From: Lentzea nigeriaca
GTDB lineage: Bacteria; Actinomycetota; Actinomycetes; Mycobacteriales; Pseudonocardiaceae
NCBI RefSeq assembly: GCF_016907955.1
Contig: NZ_JAFBCX010000001.1
Coordinates: forward strand, 186,001 to 250,000
Length of the DNA stretch: 64,000 nucleotides
Direction: 5' to 3'
Below the pieces are notes generated by a model. It searched no databases. It saw only the letters and a list, made by a program, of their open reading frames with translations, and was not told the DNA's origin. The stretch's first letter is position 1; every line of letters starts with the position of its first letter. Below, in pieces: positions 36,701-60,300 of the stretch. Position numbers and translations under genes: made by a program.

Positions 36701-39700
36701 CCGCTGCTGCTGGGATCGCTCAAGTCGAACATCGGGCACGCCCAGGCCGCCGCCGGTGTCGGCGCGGTCATCAAGATGGTGCAGGCGATGCGGCACGGTG
36801 TGCTGCCGAAGACGCTGCACGTCGACGAGCCGTCGCCGCACGTCGACTGGGCCTCGGGCGCGGTGGAGCTGCTGACCTCGAACTCCGGGTGGCCCTCGGT
36901 CGCGCGGCCGCGGCGTGCGGCGGTGTCGTCGTTCGGGATCAGCGGCACCAACGCTCACGTGATCCTGGAAGGCGTTCCGGCGCCGGCACCGGCTCCGGTG
37001 GTGCAGGAGCCGGTGCCGTGGGTGCTGTCGGCCAGGACCGAAACGGCGCTGCGGGACCGGGCGCGTCAGCTCCTGTCGTTGGCCGACGGCGATGTCGCCG
37101 GTGTCGCACGTGCGCTGGTGACGCGGTCGCGGTTCGAGCACCGCGCTGTCGTCGCGGGTGACCTTCGCGCGGGTCTCACCGCGCTGGCCGAGCAGGGCAG
37201 TGGTGCGGGGGTGGCTCGGGCCGGTCGGCGGGTCGTGTTCGTGTTCCCCGGTCAGGGCGCGCAATGGGCGGGCATGGGGCGTTCGCTGCTCGGCTCGTCC
37301 CCGGTGTTCGCGGCGCGGATGGCGGAGTGCGCGGGCGCGCTCGCGTCCTTTGTGGACTGGAATCTGCTGGACGTGCTCGACGACGCCGACGCGTTGGCTC
37401 GGGTGGACGTGGTGCAGCCGGCGTTGTGGGCGATGATGGTGTCGCTGGCCGAGGTGTGGCGTTCGCACGGGGTCGAACCCGCGGCCGTCGTGGGTCACTC
37501 CCAGGGCGAGATCGCCGCCGCCGTGGTCGCGGGTGCGCTGTCCGTCGAGGACGGTGCTCGGGTGGTCGCGCTGCGCAGCAAGGCTTTGCTCGCGCTCTCC
37601 GGGCGTGGCGGCATGGTGTCCGTTGCCGTTCCGGTGGAGCGGGCTGCCGAGCTGATCGGGCCGTGGGGCGAGCGGCTCTCGGTCGCGGCGGCGAACGGAG
37701 CGTCGTCCACCGTGGTGTCCGGTGACGCCGACGCCCTCGACGAGTTGCTGGCCGGTGCCGGTGACGTGCGGATGCGGCGGATCGCCGTCGACTACGCCTC
37801 GCACTCGGCGCACGTGGAGCTGATCGAGGACGAGCTGGCCCGCGTGCTGGCACCGGTGCGACCTCGTTCGGCCGCGATCCCGTTCTACTCGACCGTGACG
37901 GCCTCGCAGACGGACACCGCGGACCTCGATGCCGCTTACTGGTACCGCAACCTGCGACAGCCGGTCGAGTTCGCGCGCACCACCGAGACGCTGCTGGCCG
38001 CTGGCCACGACGTGTTCGTCGAGTGCAGCCCGCACCCGGTGCTCGTCAGCGCGCTCGCCGAGTCGTTCGACGACGTGTCCGACACCGCCGTCGCAGTGGG
38101 GACTTTGAAGCGGAACGACGGTGACCTGGCTCGCGTGCTGAACGCCGTCGGCGAGGCACACGTGCACGGTGTGCAGGTCGACTGGGCGTTGCCCGCCGGT
38201 CCCGCGGCGGTGCTGCCCGCGTATCCGTTCCAGCGCGAGCGGTTCTGGCTCGACGCTCCGGAGACGGTGCCGGGTGTCACCGGATTGGGGCTCGACGCCG
38301 CGGGGCACCCGCTGCTGACCGCGTCGACCCGGCTCGCCGACCCGGACGTCCGGCTGTTCACCGGCAGGCTGTCGTTGCGGACGCTGCCGTGGCTCGGCGA
38401 CCACGCCGTGCTGGACACACCTTTGTTGCCGGGCACCGCGTTCCTCGATCTCGCCCTGCACGCCGCGCGCGAGGCCGGCCTGGCCGTCGAGGACCTGACC
38501 GTCGAGGCGCCGCTCGTGCTGCCGCGTCACGGTGCCGTGCTGGTGCAGGTCACGGTTGCGGAGGGGCGTGAGCTGCGGGTGCACGCCCGTGCCGAGGACG
38601 GTGACGCGCCGTGGACCCGGCACGCGTCCGGCACCATCGCCGCCGCGTCGAAGGCTCGACCGTCGCTGGAGTGGCCGCCGGTGGGTGCGGTCGAGGTGGA
38701 CGTCGAGAAGTTCTACGTCGCCGCGGCCGAGGACGGGTTCGACTACGGGCCCGCGTTCCAGGGGTTGCGGCGGGCGTGGAGGTCTGGGGACTCGGTCTAC
38801 GCGGAGGTCGAAATCGAGGCTGATGCCGGTGCCTTCGTCGTGCACCCGGCGTTGCTCGATGCCGCTGCTCAGGCTGTCCGGCTGGGTGGGTTCTTCGCTG
38901 ACGACGCGCCGCGGCTGCCGTTCACCTGGTCTGGCGTGACCGCTCATGGCACTGGTGGTCAGCGGCTGCGCGCGAGGCTTTCGCCCGCGGGGCCGGACAC
39001 GGTGTCGCTCGCGGTCGACGACGAGCACGGCCGGCCGGTGCTCACCGCGGACGCGTTGACGCTGCGGCCGTTCTCGCCCGCGCAGCTCGCCGCCGGGTCG
39101 AACTCGTTGTACCGGCTCGCATGGCAGCCGGTGGAGATCACCGGGGTGCCGTCGCAGGCCGACGTCGTCGTGCCCGCGGGCACTGGTGATGTTCGCGAGG
39201 TTCTCCTCGAGCAGCTGGACCACGTGCGCGAGTGGCTGGATCGTCCGGGCGACGAGCGCCTGGTCGTGCTGACGCGCCACGCGACCGGCGATGACGCCAC
39301 CGACCTCGCTGGCGCGGCGGTGTGGGGGCTGCTGCGGTCGGCACAGGCCGAGCACCCCGGCCGGATCGTCCTGGCCGACCTCGACGACGACCCGCGGTCA
39401 CTGGAAGCACTGCCGGCCGCTCTCGGTACCGGCGAAGGACAGCTGGCGTTGCGCGCGGGCACGGCCTACATCCCGGCGCTGGCCCGCGCGGAAGTCCGCG
39501 CTGCCACCGAACCGTTGCTCGACCCGGATGGGACCGTGCTCATCACCGGAGCACTGGGCACGTTGGGGCGACTCGTCGCGAAGCACCTCGTGCTCGCACA
39601 CGGCGCCCGGCACCTGCTTCTGCTGAGCCGTCGTGGGGCGGACGCCGAGGGTGCGGCCGGGCTCGTCGCCGAACTCGCGGAACTCGGTGCGGCGGCTCAA

Positions 39701-40787
39701 GTCGTCGCCGCGGACGCCGCTGACCGCGCACGGCTCGCCGAGGTGATCGCCGGAGTCGAACGTCCGTTGACGTCGGTCGTGCACGCCGCCGGCGTTCTGG
39801 CCGACGCGACTTTCACCGCTGTGACGCCGGATCTGCTCGACACCGTGCTGCGGCCGAAGGTCGACGCCGCGCGGCACCTGCACGAGCTCACCGCGGACCT
39901 GCCGTTGCGCAGCTTCGTGCTGTTCTCGTCGGTCGCGGGCACCCTCGGCACGGCGGGGCAGGCCAACTACGCGGCGGCCAACGCGTACCTCGACGCGCTG
40001 GCACGGCATCGCCGGAACCTCGGCCTGCCCGCCGTGTCGCTGGGCTGGGGGCTGTGGGCGGAGGCCAGCACGATGACCAGCGGGCTCGACCGCACGGACC
40101 TCGGGCGGCTGGGGCGCACGGGTGTGCTGCCGTTGTCGAACCGTCAGGGGCTCGACCTGTTCGACGCGGCCTGGGCGGCCGGGGACGCGGTGCTGTTCCC
40201 GGTGCGGCTGGAGACGTCCGCGGCGCGGCTCGGTGAGGTTCCGCCGTTGCTGCGCGGGCTGGTGCGCTCGCCGGTGACCGCTGCCAAGAATCAGATCCGG
40301 TTGAGCGAGGTGCCCGCGGCCGAGCTGCCGAAGGTGCTGCTGGAGCTGGTGCGCGGCGAGGTCGCGGCGGTGCTCGGGCATCGGGGGACGGCCGCGATCG
40401 ATCCCGGCCAGCCGTTCGCCGAGATCGGGTTCGACTCGCTGACGGCGGTCGAGCTGCGCAACCGGCTCACCGCGGCGACCGGCGTGCGGTTGCCCGCGAC
40501 GCTGGTGTTCGACCACCCGACGCCGGCCGCCGTCGCCGCGCACCTGGAGCGCGGGCTGGTGTCCGAACCGGCGCGGCCGGTGGTGCTCGACCACGTGGAC
40601 CGGCTGGAGGCGGCGCTGGCAGAGTCCACTGTGGACGATGCGGTGCTGGCGGCGGTGGCGGCTCGGCTGGACGCGCTGGGGGCCCGGCTGCGGCGCCCGG
40701 AGCCCGTGCCGGACGACCCGGCGCTGCGGCTGCGGACGGCCTCCGCCGACGAACTTCTCGACTTCATCTCCAAGGAGCTGGGCAACC

Positions 40788-40795
<8 letters not shown>
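27959..40795 (+). CDS. Type I PKS: loading module plus modules 1 and 2
   Basis: 4278 residues. Domain order: KSQ-AT-ACP / KS-AT-DH-KR-ACP / KS-AT-DH-KR-ACP, then a C-terminal docking helix region. The loading ketosynthase has Gln157 instead of Cys (GQSSS) and decarboxylates malonyl-ACP to an acetyl starter. Phosphopantetheine serines are S893, S2523 and S4160; KS cysteines C1105 and C2753. AT motifs give malonyl (HAFH at 685 and 1639) for loading and module 1, and methylmalonyl (GHSQGE and YASH at 3279) for module 2. The ATG follows GAGGAGGG. It has no N-terminal docking domain, as expected for the first protein of the line. Its stop overlaps the next PKS gene by 8 bp. Confidence 0.95.
30791..35645 (+). 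other. PKS module 1: KS-AT(malonyl)-DH-KR-ACP
   Basis: KS triad C1105, H1240, H1278. AT S1542 in GHSIGE and HAFH at 1639. DH motif starting H1835 ([10 protein letters not shown]) with partner D2000 intact. KR nucleotide loop GATGGLG at 2241, Y2371; the VLAD sequence indicates B-type. ACP S2523. Predicted product is a crotonyl-type trans double bond. Confidence 0.9.
35698..40550 (+). other. PKS module 2: KS-AT(methylmalonyl)-DH-KR-ACP
   Basis: KS C2753; AT S3181 in GHSQGE and YASH at 3279, methylmalonyl. DH has H3482 and D3634, but the conserved Gly of HxxxGxxxxP is Asp3486 ([10 protein letters not shown]), so activity is not certain. KR loop GALGTLG at 3864, Y4004, VLAD B-type. ACP S4160. 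If the DH works, the product is a methyl-branched conjugated diene. Confidence 0.85.
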
Positions 40796-51319
<10,524 letters not shown>

Positions 51320-51355
51320 TGCGCCAACCGACCCACCGCTTTCCGAGGACCTCCC

Positions 51356-54300
51356 ATGTCGAGTGAAGACAAGCTCCGCTACTTCCTCAAGCGCGTCACG
51401 GCCGACCTGCACGACGTGCGGGCCCGGCTGCGCGACGCCGAGGAGAAGGCGGGCGAGCCGATCGCGATCGTCGGCATGGCCTGCCGCTACCCGGGAGGCG
51501 CGACGACGCCTGAACGGCTGTGGCAGCTGGTCGCGGACGAGGTCGACGCGATCTCCGAGTTCCCCGTCGACCGCGGCTGGGACACCGCCCGGCTCTACCG
51601 CCCCGGTGAGCCCCGACCTGGGCACAGCTATGTGCACCAGGGCGGCTTCCTGCACGAGGCCGCCGACTTCGACCCGGAGTTCTTCGGGATCTCACCACGG
51701 GAAGCGCTCGCGATGGACCCGCAGCAGCGGCTGCTGCTGGAGGTCGCGCACGAGGCGTTCGAACGCGCGGGCCTGCCGGTCGACGGTCTGCGCGGCAGCC
51801 GCACCGGGGTGTTCGTCGGTGGCATGGCCCAGATCTCCGGTCCGTCGGAGGAACAGATCGAGGCGCTGTCGGGATATCTGCTCACCGGCAGCGCGGCCAG
51901 CGTGTTCTCCGGCCGGATCGCCTACACCTTCGGTCTGGAAGGGCCGGCGCTGACCGTCGACACGGCCTGTTCGTCGTCGTTGGTGGCGATGCACCTTGCG
52001 GCACAGGCGCTCCGGGCGGGCGAGTGCACGCTCGCCCTCGCCGGCGGGGTCACCGTGATGACGACGCCGGAGGGCTTCGTCGAGTTCAGCCAGCAGGGTG
52101 GGCTCGCGGCCGACGGCCGGTGCAAGGCCTTCTCGGACGCCGCCGACGGCACGGCCTGGGGCGAGGGCGTCGGCATGCTCGTCCTGGAAAGGCTTTCCGA
52201 GGCCCGCCGGCTCGGTCATCCGGTGCTGGCGGTGCTGCGCGGCTCGGCGGTCAACCAGGACGGGGCATCCAACGGCCTGACGGCGCCGAACGGCTTGGCA
52301 CAGCAGCGCGTGATCCGTGCGGCACTGGCCAGTGCGAGGTTGGCACCGTCCGATGTGGACGCTGTCGAGGCGCATGGCACCGGCACGACGCTGGGGGACC
52401 CCATCGAGGCCGAGGCTCTGCTGGCCACGTACGGGCAGGACCGTGAGCGGCCGCTGTGGCTGGGGTCGTTGAAGTCGAACGTCGGGCACACGCAGGCGGC
52501 GGCCGGTGTCGGTGGCGTGATCAAGATGGTCGAGGCGATGCGGCACGGCGTGCTGCCCGCGACCCTGCACGCCGCCGTTCCGTCGTCGCACGTGAACTGG
52601 ACCTCCGGCCAGGTCCGGCTGCTCACCGAAGCTGTGCCGTGGACGGGGGAGTCCCGGCGCGCCGGGGTGTCGTCGTTCGGTGTGAGCGGGACGAACGCGC
52701 ACGTGATCATAGAGGCGGCTCCCGTCGAGGACGAGGAGTCGACTTCTGAGCTGCCTGTGGTGCCGTGGGTGTTCTCCGCCCGGACCGGGGAGGCGTTGCG
52801 AGACCTCGCCCGAGCGCTCCGCGCCAACCTCGACGACGACCCGGTCGACGTCGGGCGCGCGCTGGTCACCACGCGCTCGGCGCGGGAGCACCGGGCCGTG
52901 GTCCTCGATGCCGCCGGGCTCGACGCGGTCGCCGACGGTGTCAGTGAACCGGCGAACCCCGGTGACGTCGTCTTCGTGTTCCCCGGTCAGGGTTCCCAGT
53001 GGGCCGGGATGGGGCGTGCGCTCCTGGCGGCCTCTCCGGTGTTCGCGGCGCGGATGGCGGAGTGCGCTGCCGCGCTGGCCTCCTTTGTGGACTGGGATCT
53101 GCTGGACGTTCTCGCCGACGAGGAGGCGTTGAGCCGGGTCGACGTGGTGCAGCCCGCGCTGTGGGCCGTGATGGTGTCGCTGGCCGAGGTCTGGCGTTCG
53201 CACGGCGTCGAGCCCGCTGCCGTGGTGGGTCACTCCCAGGGTGAGATCGCTGCCGCCGTGGTGGCGGAGGGGCTGTCCCTCGAGGACGGTGCGCGGGTCG
53301 TCGCTTTGCGCAGCAAGGCGATTCTGCGGTTGTCCGGTCTGGGTGGCATGGTGTCGTTGGCCGCCTCGGTCGACCGGGCGCGTGAGCTGATCACGCCGTG
53401 GGGCTCGCGGATCTCGGTGGCGGCGGTCAACGGTCCTTCGTCGGTCGTGGTGTCAGGCGAGGCCGAGGCACTGGACGAGCTGCTGGCCTCGGTGGAGGTG
53501 CGGGCTCGCCGGATCGCGGTCGACTACGCGTCGCACTCCGCCCAGGTCGAGGCGCTGGCCGACGAACTGGCCGAGGTGCTGGCCGACGTCCGGCCGGTGG
53601 CCGGGCGGATCCCGTTCGTGTCCGCCGTGACCGGTGAGGTCGTGGACACCGCCGAGCTGGACGCGGTCTACTGGTTCCGCAACCTCCGCGAGCCCGTCCG
53701 GTTCGACCGGGCCGTCACGACCCTCCTCGCGAACCGCGCGACCGTCTTCGTCGAGTGCAGCGCTCACCCGGTGCTCACCGTCGGCGTCGAGGAGACGATC
53801 GAGCACGTCGGCGCTTCCGCCGCCGCTGTCGGCACCCTCCGTCGTGACGACGGCGGCCTCGACCGGCTGGTCACCTCGCTCGGTGAGGCTTTCGCCCGTG
53901 GCGCCGAGGTCGACTGGGCCGGATTCTTCGCCGGTACCGGTAACCGCCGCGTCACCCTGCCGACCTACCCGTTCCAGCGTGAGCGCTACTGGTCGGGGCA
54001 GACCGCGGCGCGGGTCCGCACGTCCGTCGACGACCTGAGGCACGAGACGACCTGGCGGCTGGTCGCCGCCGAAACCCCTGCTGTCGCGGGCAGGTGGGTG
54101 GTGTGCGGCGCGGACGGTCTCGCCGACGACATCGCGCAGGGGCTCGCGCGCCACGGCGCCGGCGTGATCCGCTCGGCCGAGCCGGGTGATCTGGCCGATG
54201 TTCGCGGAGTCCTCCTGGTCGCTCCGACCGGTCGCACTCCGGGCCATCCGGCAGTGCCGGCGGGGTTCGCCGCCGCTCTCGCCGCGGTGCAAGCGCTCGC

Positions 54301-57300
54301 GGACCACGAGATTCCTTTGTGGACCATCACGTGCGGTGCGGTCTCCACCTCCGGCACCGACCCGGTCACCGACCCCGAGCAGGCCCTCGTCTGGGGTCTC
54401 GGCCAGGTGGTGCGCAAGGAGCAGCCCGCCCGCTGGGGTGGGGTCGCGGACCTGCCCGCCGACGCGGACGACGCCACGATCGACCTGTTCCTGGGTGCTC
54501 TCACCGGCTCTGAGGACGAACTGGCCGTGCGGCCGGAAGGTGTGTTCGCGCGGCGGCTCGTCCGGTCCGCCGGTGGGCGTGCCCGGCGCAGCTGGCGCCC
54601 GGACGGCACTGTCCTGATCACCGGTGGCACCGGCGCACTCGGAGCCCACGTGGCGCGCCGGATGGCCGCCCTGGGAGCGCCGCACCTGCTGCTCGTCAGC
54701 CGCAGCGGACCGGATGCCGAGGGTGCCGCCGAACTGGAAGCAGAGCTGACCGCGCTCGGTTCGGGAGTCACGATCGCCGCGTGCGACGCCGCCGACCGGG
54801 ACGCGCTCGGCGCGGTGATCGCCGCGCTGGACGTGCCGCTGCGGGCGGTGATCCACACCGCCGCGGTCCTCGACGACGCCGTCCTCGACGAGCTGGGCCT
54901 CGACCAGGTGAGCCGCGTGCTGCAGGTCAAGGCCGAAGCGGCGGTGGCCCTGCACGAGGTGACCGCCGGTGTGGACCTCGACGCGTTCGTGCTCTTCTCG
55001 TCGCTCGCCGGCACGTACGGCGGGGCGGGGCAGGGCAACTACGCGCCGGGCAACGCGTTCCTGGACGCCTTCGCGCGCTACCGCCGTGGCCTGGGACTGC
55101 CGGCCACGTCGATCGGCTGGGGGCACTGGGCGGGCGGCGGCATGGCCGACGGCGGCCTGGAGACCCGGCTGCGGCAGCGCGGTGTTCCGCCGATGCCGCC
55201 GGAGCTGGCCCTCGACGGCCTGCAGCGCGTCCTCGACCTCGACGACACCGCCGTCGTGGTCGCCGACGTCGACTGGACGGCGGACCTGGTGCCGAGCCCA
55301 CTGCTCGCCGATCTGCCGGAGCTGCGCGACCGATCCGTGCGTGCGGAGGTCGTCGCCGATCTGACGCCGGGGCGGTTGCTGGAGATCGTCCGCGCCCAGA
55401 TCGCCGCTGTGCTCGGGTTCGCGGAGCCCGGCCGCATCGATCCCGCCCGTGCCCTGCGCGACCTCGGCTTCGACTCGCTGACCGCGGTCGAGCTGCGGAA
55501 CCGGCTCGGCGCCGCGGTCGGGCTGAAGCTTCCCGCCACGCTGGTCTTCGACCACCCCAGCCCGGACGCGCTGGTCCGCTACCTCGCGGAGCGCTTCACC
55601 GGTGCCACCGCCGGCACCGAGGTCGTCGAGCGGGGTGCGGCCGACGAGCCGATCGCGATCGTGGCGATGAGCTGCCGGTTCCCCGGTGGTGTGCGCTCGC
55701 CGGAGGACCTGTGGGAGCTGCTGGCCGCCGGTCGTGACACCGTCGCGCCGTTCCCCTCCGACCGCGGGTGGGACGTCGAGGGTGTCTACGACCCCGATCC
55801 CGAGGTGCCGGGCCGTTCCTACGTCCGGCACGGGTCCTTTGTGGACGACGTCACCGGGTTCGACGCGGCGTTCTTCGGGATCTCGCCGCGCGAGGCGCTG
55901 GCCATGGACCCGCAGCAGCGGTTGCTGTTGGAGACGTCGTGGGAGGCGTTCGAACGTGCCGGGCTCGACCCGGTGTCGTTGCGCGGCAGTCGTGTCGGAG
56001 TGTTCGTCGGCACGAACGGCCAGGACTACGGCACGCTGCTGATGAACGCACGCGAACAGGTCGAGGGCTATCTGGGCACCGGCAGTTCGGCGAGCGTCTT
56101 CTCCGGTCGCGTCGCTTACACCTTCGGTTTCGAAGGTCCGGCGGTCACGGTGGACACGGCGTGTTCGTCGTCTTTGGTGGCCCTGCACCTGGCAGCGCAG
56201 GCGTTGCGTGCCGGTGAGTGCTCGCTCGCGCTGGCGGGCGGTGTGACGGTGATGTCGACTCCGATCGGGTTCGTCGAGTTCTCACGGCAGCGCGGCCTGG
56301 CGGCGGACGGGCGGTGCAAGCCGTTCGCGGACGCCGCCGACGGCACGGCCTGGGGCGAGGGCGCCGGGTTGCTGCTGGTGGAACGGCTGTCCGACGCTCG
56401 CCGCCTCGGTCATCCGGTGCTCGCCGTGCTGCGCGGTTCCGCGGTGAACTCCGACGGCGCGTCGAACGGCCTGACTGCGCCGAACGGTCCTTCGCAGCAG
56501 CGGGTGATCCGGCAGGCTCTCTCCGCCGCGGGGCTGCGACCGTCCGATGTGGATGCTGTCGAGGCGCACGGCACCGGCACCCGGCTCGGTGATCCGATCG
56601 AGGCGCAGGCGATCCTGTCGGTCTACGGGCAGGACCGGGAGTCTCCGGTGTGGCTGGGCTCGGTGAAGTCGAACCTCGGGCACACCCAGGCCGCCGCCGG
56701 TGTCGCCGGCGTGATCAAGATGGTGGAGGCGCTGCGGCGCTCGGTGCTGCCGAAGACGTTGCACGTCGACTCGCCGTCGTCTCATGTGGACTGGTCGGCT
56801 GGGGATGTCCGGTTGCTGACCGAGGCCGTGCCGTGGCCCGCGGGGGAGCGGGTTCGGCGGGCCGGCGTGTCGTCGTTCGGGATCAGCGGGACCAACTCCC
56901 ACGTCGTGCTGGAGGAAGCGCCGGTTTCCGAGCCGGCGCCGGTGGAGACGTACTCCGGTCCGGTCGTGCCGTGGCTCGTCTCGGCGCGGTCCGAGGCCGG
57001 GTTGCGGGCGCAGGCCGCGCGGTTGCTGGAGTCCGTCGACTCCGATCTGGTCGTGATGGCCAGGACACTCGCCACGGCCAGGGCTTCGCACGACCACCGG
57101 GCCGTTGTGCTCGCCGGCGATGCCGACGGGTTCCGGCGCGGGCTGACCGCGTTGGCCGAGGGGCGGTCGGTCGAGGGGGTCGTCCGTCGATCGCCCGGTG
57201 GGAAGACGGCGTTCCTGTTCTCGGGTCAGGGATCGCAGCGGGTCGGTATGGGCCGGGAGCTGTACGAGGCGTTCCCGGTTTACGCGGCGGCGTTCGACGC

Positions 57301-60300
57301 GGTGTGCGAGTTGCTGGATCCGCGGCTTCCGGAGGTGCTGGGTTCGCCGGAGCTGGACCAGACGGAGTTCGCGCAGCAGGCGATCTTCGCGCTCGAGGTC
57401 GCTTTGTTCCGGTTGTTCGTGTCCTGGGGTGTGCGGCCGGACTTCGTCGCCGGGCACTCGGTGGGGGAGATCGCGGCGGCACACGTTGCCGGGATCTTGA
57501 CACTCGAGGATGCGGCTGCGCTGGTTGTCGCGCGCGGGCGGCTCATGCAGGCCTTGCCTCCCGGTGGCGTGATGATCGCGGTGCAGGCCGGTGAGTCCGA
57601 GGTGTTGCCGTTGCCGGACGGGGTTTCGCTGGCCGCGGTGAACGGGCCGTCGTCGGTGGTGCTGTCCGGTGAGGCGGACGCTGTTGCCTCGGTGGCCTCG
57701 CGGTTCGCCAAGACCAAGCGGCTCAACACGAGCCACGCGTTCCACTCGGCGCTGATGGAACCGATGCTGGACGAGTTCGGTGACGTCGTCGCCGGGCTGA
57801 CCCACACGGCGCCGGTGTTGCCGTTCGTGTCCACTGTGGAAGCGGACGCGGCGGTCACGCCTTCCTACTGGGTGCGGCAGGTGCGCGAGCCGGTGCGGTT
57901 CGCTGACGCCGTCGATCGGTTGCGTGCCTTGGGGGTCACCGAGTTCGTCGAGCTCGGTCCCGACGCGGTGCTGACGCCGATGGTCGAGGAGGCCGTGCCG
58001 GCGCTGGCCGCTGGCCGCGCGGACTGCGTCGGCGCACTGGCACATCTGGCTGCGGCCGGGGTGCCGGTCGACTGGCCGCGGGTGTTCGGTCCTGGTCCAG
58101 TGCGCACGGATCTGCCGACCTACGCGTTCCAGCACGAGCGGTTCTGGCTGGACGGGGCCGCGGCCGGCGACGTCGACGCGCTCGGTCAGGCCGCCACCGG
58201 GCACCCGTTGCTCGGTGCCGCCGTGGAGCTGCCTTCGGGCGGGTGGGTGCTGACCGGCGCGCTGTCGACGCGGACTTCGCCGTGGCTGGCCGGGCACGCT
58301 GTGCACGGCACGGTCATCCTGCCCGGTACGGCGTTCGTCGAACTCGCCTTGCGGGCTGGGGCCGAGGTCGGCTGTGCGGTGCTGGAGGAGCTGACCATCG
58401 CGGCGCCGCTCGTGTTGTCCGAGACCGTCCGGGTGCAGGTGGCGGTTGTTCCGGTCGACGATGGCCGGCACGAGGTCACGGTCCACTCGCGCGGTGCCGA
58501 CGACTCGCCGTGGACCCTGCACGCCACCGGCGTGCTGACTGGTTCTCCGCCCGTGGCCGGGGAACTGGGCGAGTGGCCGCCGGTTGGTGCGTCCGAAGTG
58601 GACGTCACGGAGCTGTACGCCGGGTTCGAGGACCGGGGGTTCAGGTACGGCTCGGCGTTCCAGGGGCTGACCGCGGCCTGGTTGCTGGACGGGTCGGTGT
58701 TCGCCGAGGTGGCGTTGCCCGTCGCCGATCGCGACACGGCGGCTCGGTTCGGACTGCACCCCGCGTTGCTGGATGCCGCGCTGCACGGGCTGGGGCTCGG
58801 TGAGCTGTTGCCCGACGACGGGCAGGGGCGGTTGCCGTTCACGTGGTCCGGTGTGGCCCGGTACAGCGAAGGTGCCGCGTCTTTGCGGGTCCGACTGACT
58901 CCGGTCGCCGACGACACCGTTGCCCTGACGGTGGCTGATGGTGCCGGGCGGCCGGTTCTGTCCGTGGAGTCGTTGGTGTTGCGGCCGGTGGCGCCGGACC
59001 AGTTCGGTGGTGTTAGGGATGCGTTGTTCCACGTCGAGTGGGTTGAGGCTCACGGAGAGGCGGAGATCGAAGCCGTCCTGCATCAGGTCGCTCCCGCCGA
59101 TGTTCACACGACGACCGCGACCGTGCTCTCCGCGATCCAGTCCTGGCTTGCCACGCCTTCGGACGCCGAGCTGGTGTTCGTCACGCGTGGGGCGGTGGCG
59201 GCGGCTGACGGCGATGGCGTGCCTGACTTGGGTGCGGCCGCGGCTTGGGGGCTTGTTCGGTCTGCGCGATCCGAGAACCCCGGTCGGTTCCGCTTGGTGG
59301 ACATCGACTCGGGCGCGGAGATTCCAGCGCTTCCCGCCGACGAGCCGGAGGTAGCGGTGCGCGGTGGCCGAGTCCTGGTTCCCCGGATCGTCCGGGGAAC
59401 CACGCCGGGCATCGAGCTCCCGTCCGGCGACTGGCGGCTGGAGGTCACCGCACCCGGCACGGTGGACGGCGTCACGGCCAGGCCGCACCAGGTGCAACCG
59501 CTTGCCCCGGGCGAAGTGCGGGTCGCCGTCCGTGCGGCGGGCGTGAACTTCCGCGACGTCCTCAACGCCCTCGGGCGGTACCCCGGCGGCCCGGTGCCGC
59601 TCGGTCAGGAAGCGGCCGGTGTGGTGACCGAGGTCGGCGCCGGTGTCACCGGGCTCGTCACGGGGGACCGGGTGTTCGGGCTCTTCCCCGGCACGTTCGG
59701 CTCGCACGCGGTCACCGATCACAGGCTCCTCGCACCGATCCCGGCCGGCTGGACGTTCGCACAGGCGGCGACCACGCCGGTCGCGTTCCTCACGGCCTAC
59801 TACGGCCTGGTCGAACTCGCCGAGCTGAAGCCCGGCGAAACCGTGCTGGTGCACGCGGCCGCCGGTGGTGTCGGCATGGCCGCGGTCCAGCTCGCGCGGC
59901 ACCTCGGTGCCGAGGTGTGCGCGACCGCGAGCCCCGGCAAGCACGCCGTTGTGCGCGAACTCGGCGTCGAGCACCTGGCTTCGTCGCGCACCCTCGAGTT
60001 CGCCGAGCGCTTCGGTCGCGTGGACGTCGTGCTGAACTCGCTCGCGGGCGAGTTCGTGGACGCTTCGCTGTCGTTGCTGGCGGACGGCGGGCGGTTCCTC
60101 GAGATGGGCAAGACCGACGTCCGCGAGGTGGCCGGTGTCGACTACCGCGCGTTCGACCTCGCGGAGGCGGGGGCCGAGCGGCTCGGCCGGATGCTCGCGG
60201 AAGTGCTGGCGCTGTTCGCCGAAGGGCACCTGCGGCCGTTGCCGGTCGCCGCGTGGGACGTGCGGCAGGCGCCGGCCGCGCTGCGGTTCCTGAGCCAGGC

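Noticed and set aside
27395..39355. A minus-strand open frame of nearly 4000 codons antisense to the first PKS gene
   Set aside because: It lies opposite well-motif-supported KS/AT/DH/KR domains. Its composition is rich in Arg, Gln, His and Pro with no domain, and it arises because GC-rich third positions remove stops on the other strand.
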